From Rhexocercosporidium sp. MPI-PUGE-AT-0058 (Eukaryota > Ascomycota > Leotiomycetes > Helotiales), in NCBI GenBank assembly GCA_020746875.1, contig JAGTJL010000001.1, positions 2,294,001 to 2,358,000 of the forward strand: a stretch of 64,000 nucleotides of DNA, given 5' to 3'. Below, piece by piece: positions 48,301-59,328 of this stretch; the first letter of the stretch is position 1, and the number at the start of each line of letters is the position of its first letter. Below the pieces are notes generated by a model that saw only the letters and a list, made by a program, of their open reading frames with translations, had not been told where the DNA came from and made no database searches. The translations under genes and the position numbers were made by a program.

Positions 48301-50350
48301 ACTGGTCGGATAACGCGTACTCGAAGCATCCGGCTCACAGTTATGCCTTCTATGCTGGCATCTACAGTTTTCTCCAGGTTGGTGCGATGGTATGGCTTGG
48401 ACTTCTCGGTGTTTTATTATTCATTATCTCTGTCCCACGAGTTGGTGCCAGTCTTCACCAGGAAGCACTTCAAACTTTACTCCGAGCACCACCACGGTTT
48501 TTTACCAAAACAGATACCGGTATCGTTATCAATCTATTTTCTCAAGATCTGAATCTCATCGATACGGAGTTGCCAGAAGCCCTCCTGAACACGCTCTATG
48601 CAGTAAGTTGATTGAGATCAACCGACAATTTCTCTCAAAATCTTTCCAAGTTTCCTCGAAGATTAATGCACAGAGGCCAGACTGACACAAATTCCTCCAG
48701 GTCTTTACTGCTATTGGCCAAGCAGCAGTAATGCTTTCATCATCTCCGTACATAGCTATAAGCTATCCGTTCCTGCTCGCTTTGATGTGGATTCTGCAAA
48801 GATTCTATCTTCGTACTTCCAGGCAGTTGAGATTGCTAGATCTCGAAGCTAAGAGTCCCTTGTAGTAAGCCCCCTTCACAATAATTTCTAGCTTTACAAT
48901 TCTACCCCCTATTCGAAGTATAAAATGCTAACGAGGGTTCATCTAGCACGCACTTTCTCGACACGGTTAAGGGAATTACGACTCTGCGGGCATTTGGTAA
49001 GTATATTCAACTCTTCTAGCTGCACCTGGAGGTCTTGTCATGAAATTCCAAATCACATCTTTCGTCTCCCTTAGGTGCGACGTTAGATTTTGTTATAGAA
49101 TTTCCATTTCATTGGTACTGGTGGACTTGTTACTGATGACGTCGGTGGGTAGGCTTCGTTCCCAACGACATTAAGAAGAACGCCTCTTTGATAAATTTTA
49201 GCCAACGGCCTGCATACCTTCTGTTTATGATTCAACAATGGCTGACGCTCGTCCTTAATATGGTTGTTATGGTGCTGGCTACCGTTCTCACCTCCCTCGC
49301 CGTCAAGATCCAAACGAACTCGGGATTCACCGGCGCATCCTTGGTCACGCTCATGGGTTTCGGGAATATCCTGTCCGGCATTGTGATGTTCTACACTACG
49401 CTTGAGACTTCTATTGGGGCGATAGCAAGACTTAAGACATTCAACGAGACAGTAAAGCCGGAGGACAAGGACGAGGAGGACAATATCCCCGCCGAGGATT
49501 GGCCTCAGAAAGGGGTGATCGAGCTAAAAGATGTATCGGCGAGTTACGAGTGAGAAGCATTTTGAGTTCGGACAATATCCATAATCATACTAACAATTGA
49601 TTTAGTACCGAGAACCAAGTCGACGGTGCGCCAGATCTAGCTCTTCGAGATATTGATCTAACCATCAATGGGGGCGAGAAGGTCGCTATCTGTGGGCGTA
49701 CAGGGAGCGGCAAATCAAGCGTGATCGCTCTGCTTCTCAAGCTCTTGGAACCTTTACCGGGCATCGCGGCAACTGCCATGATCGATAACATACCGCTTGA
49801 CCGAATAGAACGTTCCACACTGCGCGAACGGATAATCGTAGTTCCCCAGGAGGCAGTGTTCCTACCGGAGGGGTCGACTTTCCAAGAGAACCTGGATCCT
49901 TTCCATGCTGCTACTGCGGAGGAGTGCAAAAATATTCTCAAAGTTATGGATTCATGGTCGTTTGTCGAGAAGCGAGGCGGCTTGGAGGCCGAGATGGGTG
50001 CAGACACGTTGAGCCAAGGCCAACAACAGCTCATATCCCTAGGCCGCGCGCTCCTAAAACGCCGCATCCGTGCACGTATTCCGGGTGCCAACGGTGGTAT
50101 TCTTCTCCTAGACGAGGTGAGCTCAAGCGTGGATGACAAGACGGAGAGGATAATGCAGGAGATTATAAGGAGTGACTTCAAGGATTACACGGTAGTGGCG
50201 ATTAGTCACCGCCTAGAGATGATCATGGACTTTGATAGGGTTATAGTTATGGATTCAGGCAAGATTGTCGAAGATGGGAACCCGAAGATCTTGGCTGCTG
50301 AAGGGACAGCGACTCGGTTCGGGGAGCTGGTGCGAGCTGGGGCTTTGTAG
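45396..50350 (+). CDS. ABCC-type (MRP-like) full ABC transporter
   Basis: Eight exons: 45396-45590, 45639-46429, 46485-48184, 48292-48602, 48701-48864, 48947-48996, 49153-49549 and 49606-50350, together 1,450 residues. Order: N-terminal membrane block (TMD0-like), first six-helix domain, NBD1, second membrane domain, NBD2. NBD1 has Walker A GPVASGKST near 619, signature LSGGQKQR and Walker B LLILDDIFSGLD, with Asp where the catalytic Glu is usual. NBD2 has GRTGSGKSS near 1233, signature LSQGQQQ and Walker B ILLLDEVSSSVD with Glu. This asymmetry is common in ABCC pumps. It is likely a plasma- or vacuolar-membrane exporter of the pathway product, hence self-resistance. It is the right end of the cluster, set apart from the regulators by 3 kb of repeats; membership is inferred from position, product type and motif-like sites upstream. 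Confidence 0.9.
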
Positions 50351-51868
50351 GTGGATCTGGTGGGCAGTAGACGACAATAGCCACCGATGGTTATTATAGA
50401 GGTTGATCAAATCCTATATGCATTCAAACACCCTTGTCCATCCTCCCCTGATCTATTGAACAAGCCACAACTTGCTTTGAAGAATGTTAGGAAACATTGA
50501 CGAGAGAGAGAACTCGAATACACAGAAGGACCCGTTGAGCAACCCGTACCTGTCAGGTTCAGGCTGGGTTCGGGTTCACAAAATACGTCAGAACCCGGAC
50601 AGCTCTCTGAGTTAATGAAGCTTATGGAGTTAAGAGCACAACCATTTCGCCACGAGGGCGCATTTATTTAAAAATGAAAAGAGAACTATTAGAAACAAGC
50701 TAAAATGTAACGTAAAATAACACTTTGATTGTAACCGCATCTGGTGAAGCCTAATGGAAGCCTCAAAGCGTGACTTCTGTGTTCGCAAAGTGGATGGCAA
50801 GATAATTTACTGGCTGCAACGTCGAACAAGAACTTTCCAAAGTTCTCTCTCTGTAGTTCTTACAGTCGCAGTCATTCAATATAACTCAGTACAAGAGATC
50901 ACTTGATCATGGATGTGGAGCTCGCTTCAGAAATTGGGTCGCTCCAATCTTAGAATTGGAGAAAACCCAGGGGCACAAAACTGGTAACACACGAGCAAAC
51001 CAAAACAAAGACAAATATTTGAAGCTTGGTGGTATGGCTTCACTCGCCAAAGGGCATGCGGGCTGTCCTTTTGGAAACTGATCTCTTATGTTATGCCTTC
51101 CTTGAATCCGCTTTATTACGCGTCATTAAAATACGGGCTACAGATGCCTAAAGCCAGTTACCATGCTAGGAAAGGGATCTTTGACTGGCCGAGATACACT
51201 GTCGCGTCGGAGTACTTGGGACTGTTGAATACGCTAGACAGTTACCATCATCTTCTAAAAGCTGACAATTAGTTAATCTCATTTATCAAATTCTCTTCCA
51301 GAATCTGATTCAGCTTTCTACGGCGAGGATTGTAAGGCTGGCGGCATTGTCATAGACTTTTAAGGATACAAGCGGATTAGGGATGTGGGCCGCCGAACTA
51401 GTGGCTATCGAACTATAGATGTATTATATGACTACTCGCGTTAATCATTCAGTCGTTCGAGCTTATTATAATAATTCTCTTTTATATCTTGCCCAGTCTC
51501 GCGCTGATTGCTCACGTCTCCAACGTAATTCACGATCTTTGAGCGACTGTTGCTCTGACGCTGTAATTCCGCTCGGCTGGCCTGTCGAGACGAGGCAGTC
51601 TCGCGCTTCGGCCGGCCATACCGTGTACTTCTTCATGATGGTGGAATAGAATGTGGGATGACTGGTGCCTAGTCGGGTAATGTCGAGCGGGTATTTCTTG
51701 GTCGCGAGATCAGCTTGCTCAAGCCACTGGCTTAAGAGGGATTTTGAATGTGCGAGGACACAGAAGACAAACGACGAGCACCATACTGGAAACTTCAATT
51801 ATTGGAAACTGTAGATTTTGTTGTGTACTAAGACAGAATAATTAATTTTGGGGAAAGGGAACTCGCCA
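50351..51868. other. Intergenic region at the right cluster border
   Basis: About 1.5 kb between the ABC gene and the coiled-coil gene. A 110-codon frame on the minus strand (51466-51798) ends in a charged, helix-like sequence, but opens with a TTG and has no visible upstream exon; I do not call it. A RIP-like or AT-rich signature is not marked here. Confidence 0.45.
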
Positions 51869-53299
51869 TCAAACACATTTTCGAACCTTCAGAACATCTT
51901 TGAACATGATTTTCCAATAGTGCATCGCCAAAACATTACCTGAGATATCAGCATATCTTGTCATCCCTTCCTCATCAAAGGGCTGGGTTGATTGCCGCAC
52001 GATGCAAACATCACCCCAAACCCCAGCTTCGAAGTGTTGATTTGGCAATAGGTTGTTCTCAGCCTTGGTTTTGAGAATGTAATAAACGGCATTGATGTCC
52101 TGGGTAGCTAGATCGCGGTCGCCGAAGATGGTCTGGATGACTTCACGACCGAACCAACCTTCATTGCCCCATAGAGATCTCATGTCGGGAAGGCGTCCGA
52201 GATTTGCGTCTTCCTTTTCCTCAGACTGGACATTGGTCACTGGAAGACTGATAATTTTTGGCGGTGTACCATTGGCAGGAATATGCAGAACTTTGACGTG
52301 AGTTGAAATGCTTTTGGCGGCAATGAGAGCTTGGTCGAGAATAAACTGGTGTTCAGGTTGAGAGCCAGCTTCGCCACGCTGGCCCTCAGACGCGAAGTCG
52401 GCACTCTCAAGGGTTCCCTGAGCTTGGTGCCGCAGTGTATTGATAGTCTTATGAAGTTTCTCTTGTCCGTTTTTGAGGGTCTCAATTTCTCGCTTCTGAA
52501 CGTCGTGTTCTTTGGTCTGAGTCTCGACCTGTAGCTGGAGTATTGCAACCCTCTCTCCCAAACGAGCGATAGATTCGACTAATTCCCCATAGCTCATATC
52601 TGCAGGTTGCTCGTCATCCGAGAAGCTTAACATCGACAGCGGACGCCTTCGTTTTCTGCGAGAACCCCATCTTCTAGTGGTATATAAGGGACTAGGTAAG
52701 CCATCCGCATCATCGTCACGGGTCGGCCGAGTTTGCGAGGACTGAGCCTTTCCTAGGTCACCTGGTTTGTTGCGCGGCTCAGCCATGGGACTGAGACGAG
52801 GGCTGGGAACAATTTCGCCATATTCAGCGGGTTGCCCTCCGAGGGAAGCTGGCTGATCAAATACTTTTGTGCTGTTGCTGATAGAGGCACCAGTTCCGAC
52901 TCTCAAGGCACGACTCTGGGGACTATCATAGGGGACATTGCCATTTCGCAAGTGGTGTGGAGACATTGATGCTTGAACTGCATCAGGGTTTGGATCAAAG
53001 GCTTGTTGCTGTGGACCAGCCATTTGATAGCCTGGGTGATTGATAGTGTTCCCGGTCATAGAGGCTCGCAGATCTTGCGTGTTACTGGTTCGGGCTCTGT
53101 CGAACCCAGCTATTGCAGCATGTCCTTGAGCGGGCACCGGGTTCGAACTTTCAGATGCAGTGTAGCCGGGAGGAAGAGAGTGTATATATTGATACTGCCG
53201 TTGGCCGTAATTCGGTTGTTGAGGATATAACGGCTCTCGTTGATCGATGGGATTAAGTTGCTGGCGAGGATAGATCGCGAATTGTTGCTGGCGATCCAT
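51869..53299 (-). CDS. Gln/Pro-rich coiled-coil protein of unknown function
   Basis: A single exon of 476 residues from an ATG in good context. I do not recognise the family. The first 200 residues are low-complexity and rich in Gln, Pro, Ser and Asn, as in fungal nuclear proteins. A basic cluster RRWGSRRKRRRP near 210 looks like a nuclear localisation signal. A heptad-like coiled coil follows, from about residue 235 to 295. The C-terminal 150 residues look folded (RSLWGNEGWFGREVIQTIFGDRDL...) and end VLKVRKCV. It could be a nuclear regulator or scaffold. It lies outside the motif-marked cluster and is probably ordinary genome context. Confidence 0.72.
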   Translation of the reverse strand: MDRQQQFAIYPRQQLNPIDQREPLYPQQPNYGQRQYQYIHSLPPGYTASESSNPVPAQGHAAIAGFDRARTSNTQDLRASMTGNTINHPGYQMAGPQQQAFDPNPDAVQASMSPHHLRNGNVPYDSPQSRALRVGTGASISNSTKVFDQPASLGGQPAEYGEIVPSPRLSPMAEPRNKPGDLGKAQSSQTRPTRDDDADGLPSPLYTTRRWGSRRKRRRPLSMLSFSDDEQPADMSYGELVESIARLGERVAILQLQVETQTKEHDVQKREIETLKNGQEKLHKTINTLRHQAQGTLESADFASEGQRGEAGSQPEHQFILDQALIAAKSISTHVKVLHIPANGTPPKIISLPVTNVQSEEKEDANLGRLPDMRSLWGNEGWFGREVIQTIFGDRDLATQDINAVYYILKTKAENNLLPNQHFEAGVWGDVCIVRQSTQPFDEEGMTRYADISGNVLAMHYWKIMFKDVLKVRKCV

Positions 53300-54474
53300 G
53301 GAAGCGATATCTGGGAAACCTTAGAGGAGAAAGATGCTGGAGAATTATCAAAGCTCATACGAGCTATTGAGCGTTATATGTACCGTACACTATTTGTTCC
53401 TCGGTCAAAAAATAGGCGATGGTCAGTGGTTGCCAGCGCTTCTGACTGACCGGCTCATGCATCGTAAAAATAACGATCCACGGAACTCTATGAAAGAGCG
53501 AGCTACAACAATGCCTTTTCATAACGGCGCCTTGAGAAGAGCCATAATTGGCTTCGTGGGTTACCATGTGTGAATGGGGTGCATGTCACATGCCAAGATA
53601 TGCACCAACAACCTGGTTAACCATCCACAATCGAGACCGTTATCACCGACCCAGACTGTCGGGACGAGGGATTTAGCTCTAATTGGATCAATGAATGAAT
53701 TTATTCATGTTCGAGAATAGAAACAGAGAACAGCCCTTGAGGAATGGGACGATGCGGAATAATTCCGGACATTGACTATGGCGAGAAAATGTTGGAAGAC
53801 TCCCTGGATCTTCGCTGGCCATTGCTGATTCTATTACCAATTTTCCTCGGGCTTCAGGTAAAACGAGGTCTCTCCAAGGGATGAGAAACACCTCGCCTAG
53901 ATCTGAGAGATGGTAGCGGTCGGTGTTGATTCCTCTAGTCGTAAGAATCTGATGGTAAGATCCTCTTTTGCAACGAACCCTCCAAAGTTTCTTGGCGATG
54001 TAGCTCTGCAGCTAACCCAAACAAGGTTCCGGTAACCAACAAGTTGGAAGAAATGTGCATGAGCTTCTGTAGAGCATTGAGGGCCTCTCGAGTTCTCGTT
54101 GAAGACGTTGATTGAAAGTGCTGCTGTGTGTTTTTGAATACTTTGCCAAGAGGAGACTTGCTGATGCTCTCTTCCAACTCTGTGAAGCTGCGCAGCTCCG
54201 GAATCCAAGGATCATGATACAGCCTCCGACATGTTGCCCTTCAGTTATGAAGTCGGGGACATATTTGAGCTGAGTGACGATGGCTCTTGATGGTTGTGGA
54301 AGCCATACTTTAAAGCCCAGCGCCGCTTGTCATCATGTGACATAAGGATCACGTGCCAAGAACCTCACTCTCTTCACAGCCAAAGCCAGTTCATCAAAAC
54401 CAGTGACCAACGGCTCATTCGATATTTCAATATATAGAATACCAGGTGGCACTCTCCACTCACTCAAATAAAGC
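53300..54474. other. Intergenic region with one unassigned open stretch
   Basis: On the minus strand an open stretch of about 100 codons (54240-53935) reads like protein (HDPWIPELRSF, then ELEESISKSPLGKVFKN, then LMHISSNLLVTGTLFGLAAEL). It has no ATG and follows a stop codon, so it would need an upstream exon I cannot find. It may be a gene remnant. The rest is probably promoter sequence for the gene at 51869-53299. Confidence 0.35.
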
Positions 54475-56176
54475 TTACAAAGTGTATCTAAAGCCCTCCT
54501 GTCCCTCAATAGCCTTCCCGCCCCTCTCTACCCGCTTGTTCGCCAGATGGAACTTCAGCGTCATCAGGCACGTAATGACAATAACCAACCCGCTGCTGAT
54601 CATAGTTGTCATTATGCCTGGGTGGTATCTATAAAGCTGCGAGTCAGTATGCTTCTTCTGGGAGGGGGGAAGTCTCAGAGTGATATCTGCGTTGTAGAGG
54701 GAAGTCACTAGGAGCAATGTGTACTTACGACGGTGCATCCTGATCTCGGAACACGGTACTGCCAACAATGCCACCAATTCCACCGAAGCCCACCAGCGTA
54801 GCAGAGCACAAGGCACGCTTCCACTGTCCTCGGATGTTATTCGCCTGATACGTTAGCACAGCAGGAATGTTGGCATTGCATGCGATAGTAGCGAGGAAGA
54901 CTCCGAAATAACGGACTCCATTGTTAGAAGCGTATCCGAGAAGGGGAAGACCAATGAGCCCAAGACATGCGTTGCCGATAATGATAGGTGCGCGGATATG
55001 GTATTTATCTCCCAGCGCTGCACAACCAAACATGACAATAGCAGCAGCCACATAAGGAGGAGCAACGAGACACTGAGCCTTAGCGATGGAGAAGCCCATT
55101 CCAAGACGAAGAATCACGGGGAGGAAGTAAGCTATGGCGTAAGTGTTGACGGTAGTCAGGCCGAAGAGACAAGCGAATCCCCAGACCTTGGAGTCGAGTG
55201 CATTGCTTAGGTAGGACTTTATCGAGAAGGGCTCAAGCACGGCGTCATGGCGGTCGATCTCGATGCGTGCGACGATGAAGTCAGACTCGGCCTTTGTGAG
55301 GAATTTCCAGGAAGTAGCAGCGTGTTCCGGGAAATCGACGATAAGGAAGTAGCCGACTATACCGAGGACGCAGGTTAGGAGGCCTTCGATCTGGGGAGCT
55401 GTTAGTTAGGACCTTTGAGTGTGGTGGGGAGAGTGCTGGAGGTAAACATACAATGAAGATCCATCTCCAACCAGATAAGTCAGCAAGGCCATTCATTTGC
55501 ATGATGCCGTAAGCGAGGATACCGGAGCAGGCTGATGCCATGCTGCCAATGAGATAGAAGACGGCATTGCGCTTTTGGAGCTCATAACGTGTGTACCAGG
55601 TCGACAGGAGGTAGGCACATCCAGGGAAGAATCCAGCTTCGAGAACACCCAGTATAACACGGAGACCAACCATCTGATCCCATTTTTTGACGAAGCCAAA
55701 TCCCTGCTCGAGTTAGACGGGTTGCTAGTATGGAGCTTCTGATTACTCACGATCATACAGCCACCCCAAAGAATCACGATAGCCGTGAGAAAGTGGCGAG
55801 GTCCCACCTTCCGCAGTATGACAGTGGCGGGGGGTTGGAAGAGTACGTATGGAATGAAGAATATGAGCACAATCAAGCTGTATTGTGTACCGTGTAGTTT
55901 GAGGGCTTTTGACATGCTGACAATAACATCAGTAAGATCCTAAAGAGGAAAGTGGCACAAGAAATACCCCGCAATGTTCACTGCTCCGAGATTGGTTCTA
56001 TCCATAAGACTGCAAGCATAGAGAGCACCAAGTGTGGTCACAAGACGTCGGTCAACTCGATGGATGATTTTTCTTTGCTCCGCTGGACTGAATTGGGCAA
56101 TTCGAGCATCGTTGGACTCCTGTGAGAGGGATCGCTCGACCTGCTCGAGGGTAACCTTCTCTGGGTCGGAAGTCAT
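54475..56176 (-). CDS. MFS permease, anion:cation symporter (Dal5/Tna1-like) family
   Basis: Exons 56176-55968, 55916-55751, 55703-55452, 55390-54729 and 54628-54475 encode 480 residues with about 12 membrane segments. Typical of the family are the cytosolic N-terminus, LDRTNLG-like motif (SLMDRTNLGAVNIAG) after helix 1, GVLEAGFFPGCAYLLSTWY in helices 4-5, and GSMASACSGILAYGI. Such permeases take up organic anions such as allantoate, nicotinate, pantothenate or plant-derived acids with protons. The protein is an importer type, not the drug-exporter DHA class, so it is unlikely to export the NRPS product. The last intron (54728-54629) is longer than the others but splices cleanly to PSYHPGIMTTM. 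Confidence 0.9.
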
Positions 56177-57812
56177 GATTGCGGTTTGTGACTTTTAAAC
56201 TTCTTGCACACAGAAAATAGCACTGATGTGAAAAGAATAGAGAGGTTTGAAGAGATGCAGAATAAGCAAGGGAGGGGGACGATGGTATAAATATATGTAA
56301 CATCAGATGCGGGGAAGCACAGAAGATAACAGCTGTGGATTCTCCTACCCCAGTTCCCCATGCTGAACAATGCATGCCAAGAATAGCGGATTCCAGGCTT
56401 CAGGATATCATGATCACTAGATCCAACACAAAATTACAAAGATTCCAGGGTCGCACGAGGCAGAGACTTGGCAGTCGATTGTAACGAATGAAATTTGTGA
56501 CATTGTCCACTACTCTGCAACTAGAAAAATGTCCGAGATTCTGGACACGAGTTTTGAGGCCCGCTAATGCTGGAGTTCCCAGGGAGAGAAGGTATAGCTT
56601 CGTTATTGCGGGTTCTCCTAAGAATGTGGAGGCGGAAAGAGGGGAAACCCGAAGAAGGTTGAGGGCGTCTCGGACAGATGACCGAGGCGTTGCCGGGCTC
56701 GACTTCTGGCGCCGAGGCGCCGTCTCCCACAGGAACTCTATCTCAAGCTCCCGTCCACAAGAGATTGGTGCATATCTTAAACAAGTTAAGAACTGTTCCG
56801 AAAGCTTGACATGAAAGAAATGCTTTATCTCAGGTCCTTGGGTCTGGACTTCCAAATCGAATGGCTGGAGTTGAAGGCGATCGATAAGCAAGGTGGAAAA
56901 CATTGTACTGTAGGGCCAAGTTAGGCGCTTCGCATTACGGATGGAGCTGTCATACCTATCCGATGGCATTAGCATGGTACCGGCAGGGGAGACGCTGATC
57001 GCAAGGCATTGAAATTGACTGGTCAGCAAAAGTCTACTATCGCCATCAACCGGTCTCTGACGGCCCAACTTCCTCTTTTAGAAGAGTTTCGAATACCTCT
57101 GGAATTGCCGGAATTGCCCCCCCCCCCGGCCCCCCCCCCCCGGCCCCCCAACCAGTTGCGTCCAATTGAAAGTTGGCGGATATCTGGGGAAACACCAGTC
57201 AGGCTATGGCGAAGAAGTGTGGAGGTCGAGAAGTTAGTGCTATGCGGGGGCGGGTTTGTGAGTAGGGATATGGGATTTCTCGTTTCAAGTTTCTCATCGG
57301 GAGTTGAGATCGGCAAGACTTTTCGACAGCTAATAATGTGTCAAACTTCCTGACAAGTGTCAGGACGGTTTCTAGAAAAATTGAGGGAAGCCTTGAGGTA
57401 AAGATTTGCATTAAACCTTTCGATATCACAGAATGGAACAGATCTCGGAGTTACGCGACGAGAAAATGCACTCACGGAGAGTATGTCCTATTTCGTCGAC
57501 GTCGAGTCAAGATATTGCGAAGGATCATTGACCGAGGCTTCCGCCACGCGATGGCTGAAAAGCCAAATAGACAAAAGACTTTGCCAAGTACAGAGATCTT
57601 GAGTCGGCACCCTTGCTGCGTTAAGATGAGCCAATACGATTTTTCAGAATTGCCCGGATCGCCGAGGTAACTTCTTGAAAAGGAGCGGGGTATCGCCAAT
57701 GTAAACGCCACCAAATATGCCAATAATCCTCTTAACGCCAATTACAATGCTTGTCTTCACATCCTCAGCCATGTCCTGGTAATCGAAAAGTCGCTTCCAA
57801 GATGGTCTGATA
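56177..57812. other. Intergenic region with long C-runs
   Basis: No gene is supported on either strand. Overlapping frames near 56400-57070 (minus) and 57009-57353 (plus) lack family signal, start context and splice logic. Two C-rich runs broken by GG occupy 57117-57149. The first part presumably contains the permease promoter. Confidence 0.5.
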
Positions 57813-59085
57813 TCATTCGATGCTTTCCTTTTCCAACCTTTCCTTTCTCTCTTTCCATTCGCGACGAAGCTCGAAGCCAACTTCCACTGCGATGAGGATA
57901 ATGATAATCCACTCGAGGTGGATGCTGTGCTTCTCGCTCATGGTTTGGCGAAGAATAGAAGCGATTTCTTGGGCGTAATCCATCTTCTCGTTCAACGCCT
58001 TGATTCGAACCCCAACATCAAGAGCTCTTCCTACTTGGTCATAATATCCTTCCAGTCCCAATTCGTGTTTACTATCCCAAAACAAATCCGGAAGCGAATC
58101 AGTAAGTTCAGAATAATGATTCAGCTGAGCCCGCAGTTCCAGCAATTCGCCGGTCTTTTGCATCATGAACCGTCGATTGAAAGGTAGCTTCGAGCCACGA
58201 GAGAGTGTGGTTGGTATGGCTCGGGTGGATTCGACATATTTCCCCAACATTGTTTCCAGTACTGCAAGCTTAGTCGATCGAGCAAGACCTGAAGAGAAAG
58301 CAATCTTTGCGAGCGTGGTATCGACTCGTGAGCTGGTCCAAGTTAGCCACATTACCGGCGACGAGGAATGGAAGGCCATACCCCGGATTCTCGTCTGGGG
58401 AGCTCGCTTTGGTCCCTAAGGTAATTAAGTCTCCCTTCACATGGCTATTCTCTCGTTTGGGATCCTCTGCATATTCTAAATCTTCCATTTCGACTTGTCC
58501 AGTATGCGGAGTGACAGCTGCTGGCAGCAGAGTCTTTATTGCCAAATCCGACACGACATCCTCGGGCAGTGACCAGGCCACCACAGTTCCAGAAGGAAAG
58601 ACAAATAGATCTCCATTATTGACGCCCCTGGTATGTATGACTTGGTCCATCTCAAATCCAGTTGCGTCTGGATCGATGGGAAATCCGTGTGATCGCAGGA
58701 TGCTGGCAACGGCGTCCATGTCGAATTGATCCGCAACTGATATCGCCGTGACCCTATTGCTTCCCTCTCCATCTGCAGCTATACTTTGCCGTCGAGTGGT
58801 GTTCTCTCGAGATCTCTGCGCTTCAACAGCTACTCGCCGTAGGGATGTCTTTCCAGCAGGAGATCGCACGGGCTTTCGCTTCTGTGCGGGTGGCAGATTA
58901 TCTGATGACCCATTCGAGCTTGCCTCCTGCTGGAGGGTGGCATTGGAGGAGAAAAAGCTTCGTTTTCGAGGAGTTTGTCCTACTGCTGTTATATGTCGAC
59001 ATCTCAAGGGTTGTGGCCGTAGATTGCCATTGTTAAGAAGTTGGCGTACATTGGGAGAACAAAACTGTTTCCCAAAGCTTTGCAT
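57813..59085 (-). CDS. RMND1/Rmd1 family (DUF155) mitochondrial protein
   Basis: Exons 59085-58382 and 58332-57813 join across a 49-bp intron to give 407 residues. The N-terminus is rich in Arg, Ser and Gln without acidic residues, as in a mitochondrial presequence. The DUF155 core begins near residue 120. It includes LFVFPSGTVVAWSLPED and KIAFSSGLARSTKLAVLE, then LPDLFWDSKHELGLEGYYDQVGRALDV and the late block KMDYAQEIASILRQTMSEKHSIHLEW. A single membrane helix (IIIILIAVEVGF) and a charged tail close it. Human RMND1 and yeast relatives support mitochondrial translation and anchor at the inner membrane; a similar role is expected. It is divergent from VPS41 across 243 bp. Confidence 0.9.
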
Positions 59086-59328
59086 ATTCCAGGCAGACGA
59101 TCAAAAGAATCGTAGAGGCGGGGAGGGGAATGTCGTTGAAATATACAATTCCATGGTGTTGTGATTAATAAACTTTCATTCCACATAAAATCGTGGCGGC
59201 TTGCCGAGCTTCAAATGTTCGGCTAAGCTCAAGCTCCAGGGCGGGTCCGCCAGGCCAGGTTGACGTCGACGACCCCAAGCCCAGCGCCTTGCTCCCACCA
59301 CCAGATGTAATCAACACAGTGCGCCGCC
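59086..59328. promoter_or_regulatory. Bidirectional promoter, RMND1-like / VPS41
   Basis: The two start codons are only 243 bp apart and point away from each other, so the segment must hold both promoters and leaders. No TATA-like element or cluster palindrome is seen, in keeping with constitutive housekeeping genes. Confidence 0.6.

Noticed and set aside
51466..51798. 110-codon minus-strand frame with a hydrophobic N-terminus
   Set aside because: The apparent start is TTG, the seeming signal peptide depends on it, and no upstream exon was found.
54475..56176. MFS gene as the cluster exporter, by analogy with ToxA
   Set aside because: Its motifs are those of the anion:cation symporter uptake family, it lies beyond an unrelated gene, and I saw no cluster palindrome near it.
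56400..57068. 222-codon minus-strand frame
   Set aside because: Overlapping frames on the other strand are equally open, there is no family signal, and the start context is poor.
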